From Takakia lepidozioides (Eukaryota > Streptophyta > Takakiopsida > Takakiales > Takakiaceae), in contig CM060732.1 in NCBI GenBank assembly GCA_030704615.1, forward strand, positions 28,625,053 through 28,689,052: a stretch of 64,000 nt of DNA, given 5' to 3'. A model generated the notes under the pieces. That model did no database searches and was not told the origin of the DNA. It worked only from the letters and a program-made list of their open reading frames with translations. The translations under genes were made by a program, and so were the position numbers. Below are positions 47,990-58,542 of the stretch, one piece after another. Positions within the stretch are counted from its first letter, which is position 1; every line of letters starts with the position of its first letter.

Positions 47990-48076
47990 TCTGCTCATGA
48001 AAACCGATTGTGTTACTACTCTGCTCATGCCGCTCATGCCGCTCATGCCGCTCATGCTCATGAAATAGCAAACCTC
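47990..48076. repeat. Inner MULE terminal repeat, GAGGTTT end
   Basis: Read inward on the minus strand: GAGGTTTG, CTATTTCATGAGC, then CATGAGC followed by three GGCATGAGC units, and further GCATGAGC/CATGAGC words. It matches the left end of the outer element except for repeat number. Confidence 0.8.
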
Positions 48077-49400
48077 GTCATATCCAGTCATTCGTTTCAC
48101 CTCCAGGATTGAGTGCATGTCCGACCCCCGACCGAAATCCTGCTTGCAAGATACGATGTGATTCCGCACATTCGGACTACAAACGTGCGAGACGGACTCC
48201 AACAGGTCAAGCATCTCCTTTTCGTTCAAGGGCACTCGGTCTGAACCATCTTCAGACATGATTTTTCCAAGAGCAATCTTGTGGGCTGCCTTCAGCTGAA
48301 TCTGCTTTGGTCTTGCTCTAGGGCTCAATTTCACCTCCTCTTTTATGATGTCGTGTGCTTCCTGCACAGCCTCACGCATGTTGCCTCTCGCCAAGGGGTG
48401 GCAGTGGACCCCAACGTGTATGCAAGCTCTAGTCAAGTCCGGGAGCAAATGGATAACGTAATATTGCTTGGCTCTGCACATGGACATGCACGTCGGTGGT
48501 TCTTTGCAATGTGCGCACTTGAAAGTACCCGCAGGAGCTTGGCTGGAGACAATGAATGGATGATGCGTTGTGCCAGTCCAATCCGTCTCGTTTCTCCGCC
48601 CTCCTGGAAAGAAAGTGGAAGCAGGCGGGATTCAGGCACCTCAGTTTCCCCGCACAGAGGACGTATCGTACACGAACACCATCAGCAATTTTCGTGCTAC
48701 TGGTCTTTGTCACACACCAGGGGTGTCCGTCATGCTTTCGATCCATGTCTGTTAACATCCCTTAGGCTTTGTTTGAGGAAGTGACAGGTGGAAACTCGAA
48801 GATGACTTTGCCATCGACTTCGGGAGGCAGATACGTTACCTTCTTGACTGGAAATTTGGCATAGTCGAGAGTAGCCAGCTCGGAGCGAGAACCATCGAGG
48901 TGATGTTGCCGTAGGAGCTGCACAATGGACCGGGTTGGAGTTATGCTCGAGAGTACTTGCGTAGCACCTGCAGAGACGTCCATGTCGGATTTGAACGACC
49001 GTGTGGAGGACATGGGGACCTCAATGCACTCATCTTCATCGTCGGAAATGTCGAATACGTCCACACGAGAAGCTATGGAGGGTCTTGACGGTCCAGGTCG
49101 GGAATTATTATCGTTGCATACCTCTCTGTTGGCAGTGGCCGCCTGTCGGTTTCCGGACTCCTTTGTGGATGGTGTGGGCAGCGACTGATTCGGAAAGGGA
49201 ATGGGCATTCCCACAGCTCGGTATAGGATGGTGTCTGATGGGGGTACGTGCCATTCGATTCCGCAACCTCCGTCATTACCTAGCACGACAATGGTCTCGT
49301 CAACCTGTCCAGGACCATCATTCCTTTCTTCTTCCAAGTAAACTGTGCCCGGTTTGAGCTTGAATTTAGAACAAAGGTAAGTTTCAGTCACTCTGCAAAA
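48077..49400 (-). pseudogene. Outer MULE transposase, N-terminal part, truncated by the inner element
   Basis: Reading leftwards: VTETYLCSKFKLKPGTVYLE after a possible 3' splice site (TTTTGCAG, about 49395); SDTILYRAVG; an acidic Ser-rich linker (DVFDISDDEDECIEV); TYLPPEVDGKVIFEF; DMDRKHDGHPWCVTKT and VRVRYVLCAGKLRCLNPACFHF (zinc cluster); FKCAHCKEPPTCMSMC; LLESVSHVCSPNVRNH; then LEVKRMTGYDEV, after which the inner element begins. One inserted base near 48.59 kb puts the second zinc motif out of frame with the first. The start codon is not clear (the longest frame opens with TTG). Confidence 0.78.
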
Positions 49401-49904
49401 GTCCTCCCTCGTTTGGGATCCAGGCTCTCCCAAGTTGCGGAGGACAACAAACTATAGCGTAGGAATTCAGAGCCATCGAACACCGCACGAAGTTGGCAAG
49501 TGCGAGGTTCAGTATAGCGACAAACGAAGGCTCACAGGCACCATGCGGAGTCCATCGACGATTGGAAGTCACACATTGAAGTGGAAAGTATAGTTTCAAG
49601 CTACATGCATGAAGGTGGGAGGTGTGATTCCATAGCCAGTAAGTTAGACAATGATGGCCGAGTCGGCGACGAAATAACATCTCCTGACAGTTTCTCCTGA
49701 GGGTGGATCCAGCAGTATTCTCGGTACGGACAGGAGCGTTCGCACTGACAAGTGCTAGGACTGTTAGTTAAAACGGTTAGACAACCTAGTTGTGCTCATC
49801 AAGACTGGCCGCAATTCTGTTGTTTTGGAACAATGCAACCCATTCAGGTTCAGCATGCGGAAATGAGGTTTCAGATTTCCATCCGGAGTGATTCTTTCGA
49901 TTGC

Positions 49905-51600
49905 TGCTGGACGGAATACGGAGCCGCATTTCTGTATTGCGTCTTCGTCAAGCACCAGAGCGACGGAAATGCGGCACCGAGTTTCCGTCTAGGCAAAACC
50001 TTTACACTCTCCAGAACGGAAATGCGGTAACGCATTTCCATCCAGCAAGCCCGATATGTGAAGGTGGAACGGAAATGCGGTACCACATTTCCGTTCTGAT
50101 TGAGAATCATGAACAAAGGGAAAAGAAATGCGGCACCGCATTTCCGTCCGAGTCGCACTTTCCGACATTCCATAACGGAAATGCGGCCCCGCATTTCCGC
50201 CCGGGTGAGACCTTCATACTCTCCAGAACGGAAATGCGGTAACGCATTTTCATCCAGCAAGCACGGTATGTGAAGGTGGAACGGAAATGCGGTACCGCAT
50301 TTCCGTTCTGATTGAGAATCATGAACAAAGGGAAAAGAAATGCGGCACCGCATTTTCGTCCGAGTCGCACTTTCCGACATTCCATAACCGAAATGCGGCG
50401 CCGCATTTCCGTCCGAGTCGCACTTTCCGACATTCCAGAACGGAAATGCGGCACCGCATTTCCGCCCGGGTGAGACCTTCATACTCTCCAGAACGGAAAT
50501 GCGGTAACGCATTTCCATCCAGCAAGCACGGTATGTGAAGGTGTAACGGAAATGCGGTACCGCATTTCCGTTCTGATTGAGAATTATGAACAACGGGAAC
50601 AGAAATGCGGCACCGCATTTCCGTTCGAGTGGCACTTTTCGACATTCCAGAACGGAAATGCGGCGCCGCATTTCCGTTTTGTATCTGATGCATGGAGCCG
50701 AGTGCAATTCCGATCGCTTGAGACAGCGCAATTCCGACCGCTTCAGACATTCAGACTATCCGGAACGGAAATGAGGTACCGCATTTCCGTTCTGACTGTA
50801 AATCGTGAACCATCGGAACCGAAATGCGGCAGCACATTTCCATCCGAGTCGCACCTCCCTCACAAGCTAGAACGGAAATGCGGCACCGCATTTCCGTTCT
50901 TATGAAAAATCGTGAAACATTGGAACTGAAATGTGGTACAGCATTTCCGTCGGAGTCGCACCTTCCGACATTCCAAAACGGAAATACGGCGCCGCATTTC
51001 CGTTTTGTATGTGAGGCATAGAGCTTTGGAACGAAAATACGGCACCGCATTTCCACCAGGGTCAGACCTTAATACTCTACAGAACGGTAATCCGGTACCG
51101 CATTTCCGTTTTGACTGAAAATCGTCAACAGCAGGAACAGAAATGCGATGCCGCATTTCCATTTATGTGAGACCTTCAAACTTTCCAGACCGGAAATGCG
51201 GCACCGCATTTCCGTTCAGCTGAGACCTCTATACTTTCCCGAACGGAAATGTGGCACGGCATTTCCGTTCATCAACGAAGGTATGTGAAGGGGGAACGGA
51301 AATGCGGTACAGCATTTCCGTTCAGATTGAAAATCATGAACCACGGGAACTGAAATGTTGTGCCGCATTTCCGTCCGGATCGCACGTTTCGACATTCCAG
51401 AATGGAAATACGGCGCCGCATTTCCCTTTTGTATCTCATACATGGAGCTGTTGGACGGAAATGCGGCACCGTATTTCCGTTCAACAACTAAGGTATGTGA
51501 AGGTGGAACGGAAATGCGGTGCCGCATTTTCTTCCAACAAGCACGGATGTGTAGCTTCGTGATGGTACTTAACGAAAATGCGGTGCCGCATTCGCATTTT
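49905..51600. repeat. Outer MULE promoter array: 31 palindromes of the AAATGCGGNNCCGCATTT type on a 53-bp period
   Basis: I count 31 palindromes between 49.91 and 51.60 kb. Centres at 50028.5, 50081.5, 50134.5, 50187.5, 50240.5, 50293.5, 50346.5, 50399.5, 50452.5 and 50505.5 are exactly 53 bp apart, and the 53-bp step is seen again at 51414-51520. The spacers are not unique. Four types recur (GAGTCGCACTTTCCGACATT, GGGTGAGACCTTCATACTCT, AGCAAGCACGGTATGTGAAG and TGATTGAGAATCATGAACAA), so the array also has a higher-order unit of about 212 bp. It lies exactly between the divergent transposase and second gene. Confidence 0.95.
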
Positions 51601-52005
51601 CACTCCAACTCCAAATTTGAAAACGTGGAGCAACGGAATTGCGGCACATGTCTGCACTCTTTCTGACTGAAGTGGCATGAGGCGGCGCGGTCTGACCGTT
51701 GGATAATGATGTTTGTTTTTCGAACGGCAGGCGTATCCTGAACGATTCAAATTTCGTAATGACGCAAAGTCCACGAGGAGACACTTTCCTCCAACCCTTT
51801 CGAACCCAAGTGCTGCATCACTGCCGTTTCATCTGCTTTTGTCGTGTCTCCTCAGTCACCCCTCTCGCGCCCTTTCCATCTGCACTCTTTGCCCCTTTTC
51901 CCTATCTCTTTTCTTCTTATGCTCGAACCTGAGAGGGAGGGAGTGCGTGCACCAGAGAAGAGACATCGTCGCAAGCTCTGAAAATTGTACTTCGGACGTA
52001 GGCCA

Positions 52006-55000
52006 ATGCCGAAGGGGAGGAAGCAGATGCGTCTACAGGAGGAGATTGCCATCTCGCAGCATCAGGCCACGCAGGCAACCCAGCCACCAGTGAGAGCTCC
52101 GTGCTATCGGGATTCGCCAGCTGATCGAGCAACGAAACCCGCCTCATTTTTCTTCTGCAATTCTTAGACTGTATGCTAGGAGACTTGACTGCAGAAGATG
52201 TTTGCATGCCTAACCGGAAAGGTGGACGTGCTGGAGGGATCGCAGGAATCCGAAGAGCTGCAGGTAGAGTCCGTGGAGCTAGCTGCAGCACGCACACCCA
52301 GCCGATCCACGAGCACTGGTCTTCCTGCCGGTCCTAGCCCTGTGCGTTTCAAGGACGCGGCTTCGAAGGCCAAGTCTTTGCAGTTCAAAGCCCCAGAGAG
52401 CGACTCGCCTTCAAGGTCATGGAGAATCGCCAGCAGGGGTCTAGCCCTTCTCTAGCAAAGATGAAGAAGAAGCAGCCCGTCCTTCAACTTGTTTCTGAAC
52501 CGGACCAGGCCGTTTCCCCCCCCACCCAGGAGAATGAAGCAGATTCAATTGCAGCAGACACCTTCACCTGCGAGAATGAGGAAGCACAAGGCAATCAGGG
52601 GGAGGGCGGAGCAATCTCCCGCAAAACCGATTCCACGAGCTGAAGCCCAGTTCCTGCTTGATTTCCAACCTGCTGCAGCGAAGCCAATGGGATCAACCGT
52701 CGATCTGGTACCGGAGGAGGGTGCTGCCTCTCAACGTTCTCAGCAAGACCTGACCACAGTTGAGGAAGACCTGACCACTGAAGGCCCGGAGGAGGCCTCT
52801 GCAATTGCACAATTGTCCGCAAAGATTCCCCAGAGTGCAGCTCCAGTTGGGATGCTCGAGCTGCTCAGCCCTTGCCGCCACCAGCAGAAATGTCTCCGGA
52901 GGAATTCCAAAGTGCAGCGGATACAATGTTGGAGGAGACACATAGTAGCATTGGCAGAGTTCTGGGCAGCAGGGTATTCCAGCGGACTCTTCAAATCCCA
53001 CTCTGTCGCATGGTCTCCCTTCCCATCGTCAGGCAGGCACTTCCCGGAGATGTGGATAAGCTCAAGTTCGCATTTCGAGAAGGGTACCGTCTAGGTTCGC
53101 CAGCCTTCTACGTTTCCCTTGAGAATGAGGACGGCGAATCTCGTGGACCCATTGCGGAGGAATTGTCAACATGGGATACCCACTGGCACACTCGCAACGA
53201 CGAATTCGAGGCAACCCTGAAGGGTGATCCCGACTTCGGCCATATGTCGGGTAAAATGTTCTTTGTGTGGGACGGGAATCACCGACTTCTCGCCTGGTGG
53301 GAGTACATCAAGCAGAACCATGCCAAGCACATTGGCTGGCATTACATGGTGGAGTGTGTCATCCTCAAGGTGAAGGCGGCAGATTCCTCCCTGCTCAAGA
53401 ATGCCATGGCGGACCTCAACTCGTAAGATACTCATACCCTCCCAACCAAGTTCGAAATGAGGTGCCGCATTTCGGTTTCCAATCTGTTTTGTTTCCGTGC
53501 TTCCGTGGACTGAACTGGAGAGTGTGCCTTGCAGGGTCACTGAAAATGCGTACGTGCATACCCACATGGCACATATGCTGTACAGGGTGAGGAAAACTGG
53601 TCTCACTGATCCGTACATGTTCGCGGAAATGCTGGAGCCCGAGCTCATTCAGAAAGCCGTGGCAAAAACTGACCGGACATGGTATCGTCTCACTATGGAT
53701 GGAATGGTGGAGGTGATATACGAAGTAAGTCATCCTCCCATTCCCCTCTGCTCATCCTTCCCCAATTTCCGGTAATCTTTCCACATGAATCAAATGTAAC
53801 GCTTATGCATGTTTTTGTTGGCAGTCAAACATCAAGCTGGATTTGGCCCATGCCAAACGCTTCTTCATGGAAAGTGAGGGGCAGGTCAAAACGTTGCAGT
53901 CATTGACTGAGCACTTGAAGGAAGCCGGGGTCAAGTCCAGAACGAAATACAAGTCAAAGCTTGTGAAGCTGGTGGCCATTGCAAATCCGGCACTTGGAAA
54001 GGACTTCATCCCCGAGATTGCAAAACACTATTCTCGGGCCATGCAGCCGACCATGCAGTTGGAGAAACTGCATCACCTCTCAACGGCATGTGTTGAAGCG
54101 AAAGAGAAGGTGATGTTTCAATTCACTGAAGTTCCTTCCTAGCAATAGCCACTCTTCTTCCTGCGACTGACATTGGATCGGAAATGGCAGACACGGTGGC
54201 TGTCGATCTGGAATGCATCGGAGAGTATAAGGACAATGTGGTCTTTTCCACTCGAAGTTTCCGACCCTGCAGTGGATGTGTGGCTCAACCGCATGACTTG
54301 GTGGTTCCAGGTAATTCAAGGTACTTCCCCAGAGTTGCTTTTCTGAAATGAATTCCCTGAACTGCTACGTGACAATGCATGTGGGAATCGTAGGTAATGA
54401 CGAATGCGAAGGAGCAAGTCGTAATGCATACAAATTCGTTCGGCTTGTACGTCAAATGGGATGGAACACAGACATTGGAAGACTACGTGACACGTTTCAG
54501 ATGTGCTTACAAGGACAACCTCTTCGCCAGGGAGCTACAGACAGCAAGAAGGAGCGTGGAGTTTACACATCAGGAGGGAGCGGGAAAAGCTGCAATGCGA
54601 ATTGTTTACAGGTGAAGCCCAGCTGTCCTTGTACGCAAAGCCTGGTAATGAGGTTTGTCTGGGAAATGCGGCACCGCATTCGCATTTTATGTTTTCGGTT
54701 GCACTCTGCGAGTACGTTGGTCTCAACTTTTGCTCACGCATGCTGACTGCCCTACAGGTATATAAAATACGTGCTTCTTCAGACAGGGGCCCTGGCTCAA
54801 GAGCCCCCGTTCTTCATGGCTTGGACCGTGGCGGGCCCAAGCTGTGTCTACACACCCGAGCTGCAGAAACAATGGCATGCCGCGCATCTGGTTGGATGCC
54901 CGTGGTACCTGGACATGTCTGGCGGAATTGTTGACGAGTCTGAGAAAGATCTGCACGCGAAAGCAGAAGAGAAGAGAAAGGAAAGACGTGTCCCTGCTCG

Positions 55001-57084
55001 GCAAAGGAAGCTGCTGCTCTGGAACAATCCAGAAAGGCAGCTGAGATGGCACAGAAAACGGTGGATGTAGCTGTGCAGGCTCAACAGAAGGGGTCGAAGA
55101 AGCGGACTCGCCAGCAAGGAGCAGCAATTGTGACACCTTAGAAAACGAAGAAGCAGAAACAAATAGTGCAGGTAGAGGGTGAGGAAGAGGACTCCGATGG
55201 AGACTTTGCAACCAGCCCACCCCCCGAGACGCAGCCGAAATCCCCTGTGCCCACCGTTGTCACGAGAGGGACGAGAATTGGCTCGGCAAAGAAGGCACTC
55301 TTCAACACCCCATATGCAGACAAAGCAGTTCGATGCATACTGCTTTGTGAAGGAGAACTCCACCTTTGCTTTCCGGAAAGAGGGGGGGGGCACCCTTTCG
55401 AGCCGGTGGAAATGAAGAGGCCGAAAGTGGATCCCGATACAGTAGTCCAGTGTGTGAATGAGAGTTTCTTGGCGGCTTTGGATGGACGGGCAGCCAAGTT
55501 GGCATACATGAAGACCATGGAGGGTCTGAAGGGCAGAGCACTGAAGAAGGCGGCTGCCGAAGAGCCTTCTGACACCCCCAGGTTTCTGAAGATGGTCTCG
55601 TTCTTTGAGAGGGTGTGTGCAGACAAGGATTGCAGGAGGGGCGGAAATTCCACCGATTGGTCTTGCGATATGATCATCTTGGATATTCCAGACGGAGAGC
55701 CTGTGGAAGGACTGCAAGCTTTGCCATCTTGGAACAGGTACTCCGAGGACTTTTGGAAGAAAGGATTCGGGCTCGCCCGCATGGTGTTGGACGACAGAGG
55801 CTGTGTGGTTGTCCTGGCGAGCAGAGGCAAAAACACGCAGACAGGAATTGCGAAGTGGACCCGCAAGAGCGCCGTCCCAATTCTGAAGAAGAAGTGGACG
55901 TGCATCAACACATTGGGCCTTCGGTCGGAAGGGAAGAAGGTAATTACGACCTTGGCACTCGTCCTTTCATTTTCTTAGGAGTCTTGAAATGCGGTGCCGC
56001 ATTCGATTTCTAATCGTCCCCCACTTGACCCGAACTGCGACCCCATCGATTACGACGTCCTGTTCAACAACGTTCCCACAGAACTTCTCCCTCATAGCCT
56101 CACTTCAACTGAACCCCTGCGGTATTCACGCACTCGGAGCCCTGCCTTCATTCAGACAATTATGGAGACATGCACTGACGTGGAGGGCACAGTGCTCGAC
56201 CTCATCTGTGGGACAGGTATGCATAATCTTGTTGTATGTTTTTCTGCAAACTCTCGTTATGCTTTCATTCGCAACCTTCTGAAGGGCCATGTCATAATGT
56301 GTGGATGGCATTGTAACAGGTGCCTCAATGTGGGCTGGGCGTTTTTCCGACCGGCACCTCTTTGCGTACGAGGAGGACACAGGCGTCTGGGGATCCCATC
56401 TGGAAGGGCTGCAACGGAATGTGAAGGCTCCCATCGAAGTCAAAGACCCCTCGGATTCGTCGGAGTCGGAGGAAGAGACAGTGGACATTGATGCCGAGGA
56501 GGAATACGAGTGAGTGCAAACATTGTAAGTTTGCAAAGCCTTCTGGGTGATTTTTTGTCAAACGCATTTCCGGACTGTGGTTCTCATTGGTCTCTATGGT
56601 GATTGTTATATGCAGGATTGGAGGATCCGGGTCGAAACATGTAAGGCCTACACTTCCTGCCAGGAAGAATGTCCCGTTCTTTGCGAGGGCCGACTTCATG
56701 ACGAGCCCGGTGAAGGACTACTCCCTTCCTAGTTATGCAGCTAAACTCGCAAATATAGCGATTAGACGATGTGAGAATCCCAGTAAAGTAGAGCAGATTT
56801 TGGAGAGGGCTAGGGAGGACAGAAGGATAAGGAAAGAGTTAGCAATAGCTGAGGCAGGTAGACGGGTGCGAAAGTTCATATGTGATTCAGCGGATGAGAG
56901 CGATGCAGACAGGGAGGACGATGAGCCAATGGAGGTGAGATGGTCGGTTCCGCAAGGTGAAGATGGGATTTTTGAAAGCCTGGCCAACGACCAGTCCGCT
57001 GGAGATGAGAAAGGCAATGACGGGGTGGAGGCGGAGCAGGACAGTCAAGAACAGGCCGACAGTAGTGATGATTTTCAAGATTAA
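52006..57084 (+). pseudogene. Outer MULE accessory gene: ParB-like plus beta-class methyltransferase-like protein (multi-exon, broken)
   Basis: ATG 52006 begins MPKGRKQMRLQEEIAIS, matching the inner copy's start. Then come a low-complexity acidic part (52.2-52.8 kb); a ParB-like exon (52.87-53.42 kb) with LPGDVDKLKFAFREGYRLG and VWDGNHRLLAW; VTENAYVHTHMAHMLYRVRK to 53724, where GTAAGT starts an intron ending in TTGGCAG at 53824; helical exons to 54.6 kb; PPFFMAWTVAGPSCVYTPEL (54.8 kb); MIILDIPDG in the motif IV place and VLDDRGCVVVLASRG (55.67-55.83 kb); SRTRSPAFIQTIMET and motif I DLICGTG (56.13-56.22 kb); an intron 56216-56320; ASMWAGRFSDRHLFAYEED; an acidic tail to stop 57084. Breaks are a stop at about 55138 where the inner copy has Lys, a frame change near 55.07 kb, and a G run at 55381-55390. 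Confidence 0.7.
53445..53475. repeat. Single outer-type palindrome in an intron of the second gene
   Basis: CGAAATGAGGTGCCGCATTTCG lies just after the ParB-like exon. Similar single copies lie at about 54661-54680 (AAATGCGGCACCGCAT) and 55986-56003 (AAATGCGGTGCCGCAT), each in a presumed intron. Confidence 0.75.
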
Positions 57085-57214
57085 TACAATTTTAATGAAC
57101 TCTCTGTACATTTAAATTCAATTCCAGAGTATATAAAATGGAATTCTCCCCGTCCTTCATGTCCCCTCTCCCATGTGCTTCTAAACGACAACATCGTCCA
57201 AACCTGGTCCCTCC

Positions 57215-58275
57215 CAAAATCAGAAATGCGGCACCGCATTTCAATGTCTGAACGGAAATGTGGCAACTGCAAAAACCTCGTTTGGAAATGCGGCACCGCA
57301 TTTCCAAAGCCGGGGCAAGAACAAATTTCCGATTCATGGTTTGGACATCAGAAACTGTTCGGACAAACGGAAATGCGGTGCTGCATTTCCGTTTCCGACA
57401 TGGCAGTTTTGCCGATTAGCAGCTCCTTCCATGGATGTAAATCGAAATGCGGAGGTCGAACACGGAAATGCGGTGCCGCATTTACCTTTTGGAGATGGAC
57501 ATTTTTCCAACTGCAGACCCATCAACGTTCTTGGGCTCCCAATTCCATGATGCTAGACGGGAATGCGGCACCGCATTCCATTGTCCAATAAGAATTTCGA
57601 TGACGTACATGGAAATGCGGCGCCGCATTTCCAAAAGGGACATCGATGTTTGCCCAATTCCAGACCCTTTGACCGAAATGCGGCACCGCATTCCATCGTC
57701 CTATAAAAACTTACATTGTCCTATAAAAACTTTCAATTGCCCAACATGGGAAATGCGGCGCCGCATTTCCAAAACAGACATCATTGTTTGTCCAATTCCA
57801 GACCCGTGTGGGCATTCCGTCTTGATGGACGGAAATGCGGCACCGCATTCCATTGTCCGATTCGATATTTTGATGACAGACATGGAAATGCAGTGCCGCA
57901 TTTCCAGAACTTCCATCGTTGTTTGTCCAATTCCAGACCCTTCGACGGAAATGCGGCACCGCATTCCATTGTGCTCTCCGGAAATGCTGTGCCGCATTTC
58001 ATTGTCCGGTACGAAATTTTGATGACGGACATGGAAATGCGGTGCCGCATTTCAAGTATGGACATGGGCAAGCATTACCGACTGGACATGCTTGGATAGT
58101 GCAAGGTCGAATATGGTGTTGCGGCGCCGCATTTCAAATTCGAAGTATGGTAATGCCATGTCAGGAAATGAAATGTTTTACAGCATTTCCGTTACGACGA
58201 CAGCGGAGGAAAGGGAGCTGCCAGAAAAAGCTTCATGGAGAAAATGGAATGCGGTGCCGAATTTTCGAGCTTCGG
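57215..58275. repeat. Second outer MULE palindrome array, downstream of the accessory gene
   Basis: About 16 AAATGCGGNNCCGCATTT-type palindromes, several with a shortened right arm (CCGCATTCC). They are separated by recurring spacers such as CCAATTCCAGACCC, TTTTGATGACAGACATGG and CATCGTTGTTTGTCC. Spacing is irregular (52, 63 and 75 bp in the first intervals), unlike the promoter array. Confidence 0.9.
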
Positions 58276-58542
58276 CGTGTACATGTTTCCTACAACTCGT
58301 ACATGGATTTTCTTCACCTCAGGACCGTGATATTGCTGACTCTGGTATATTCATATGGACAGACACATTGTAGAAATGAGACCTCAAATTGTAAAGAGTG
58401 GGCCAATTACGGCAGTTCTTGAACACGATGAAACACAAGCACACAGAAGTGAGGTACGATGGGTTGTTTTATTGATCGAACACGGTGTCTCACATTTAGC
58501 AGCTCCAGACAAATCTAAGCCCTTCCTCCTTCTACATGGGTG

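Larger units (their letters stand above)
34485..48076 (-). mobile_element. Inner Mutator-like transposon, inserted in reverse orientation
   Basis: The left boundary is GGGGGCTGCTATTTCATGAG (34485) and the right boundary, inverted, is GAGGTTTGCTATTTCATGAG (ending 48076). These are the same two unequal ends as the outer element but swapped, so it lies inverted inside the outer transposase gene. It holds the same gene pair: a transposase reading right towards the GAGGTTT end (43.6-47.4 kb) and a second gene reading left (41.0-34.7 kb). The proteins are clearly diverged from those of the outer element and the palindromes have a different core. No direct target duplication is visible, and about 1.25 kb of the outer transposase is missing at the junction, so insertion was accompanied or followed by a deletion. 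Confidence 0.82.

Noticed and set aside
32699-48076. A single MULE spanning 32.7-48.1 kb, bounded by the two GAGGTTT ends
   Set aside because: Those two ends are of the same type and their flanks are not a direct repeat. Pairing 32.7 with 60.7 kb gives one end of each type plus a matching AAGGTGGC duplication, and the gene order then makes sense.
49871-50731. 286-aa minus-strand frame (and others in 49.9-51.7 kb)
   Set aside because: The frame runs through the palindrome array. Its protein is a repeat of MRCRISV- and GTAFPF-type words that also appears on the other strand. It is a by-product of the 53-bp repeat.
49905-51600. CRISPR-like array of short palindromic repeats at regular spacing
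   Set aside because: The repeats are near-perfect palindromes and the spacers are four recurring types, not unique. There are no cas genes, and the setting is a plant MULE promoter region.
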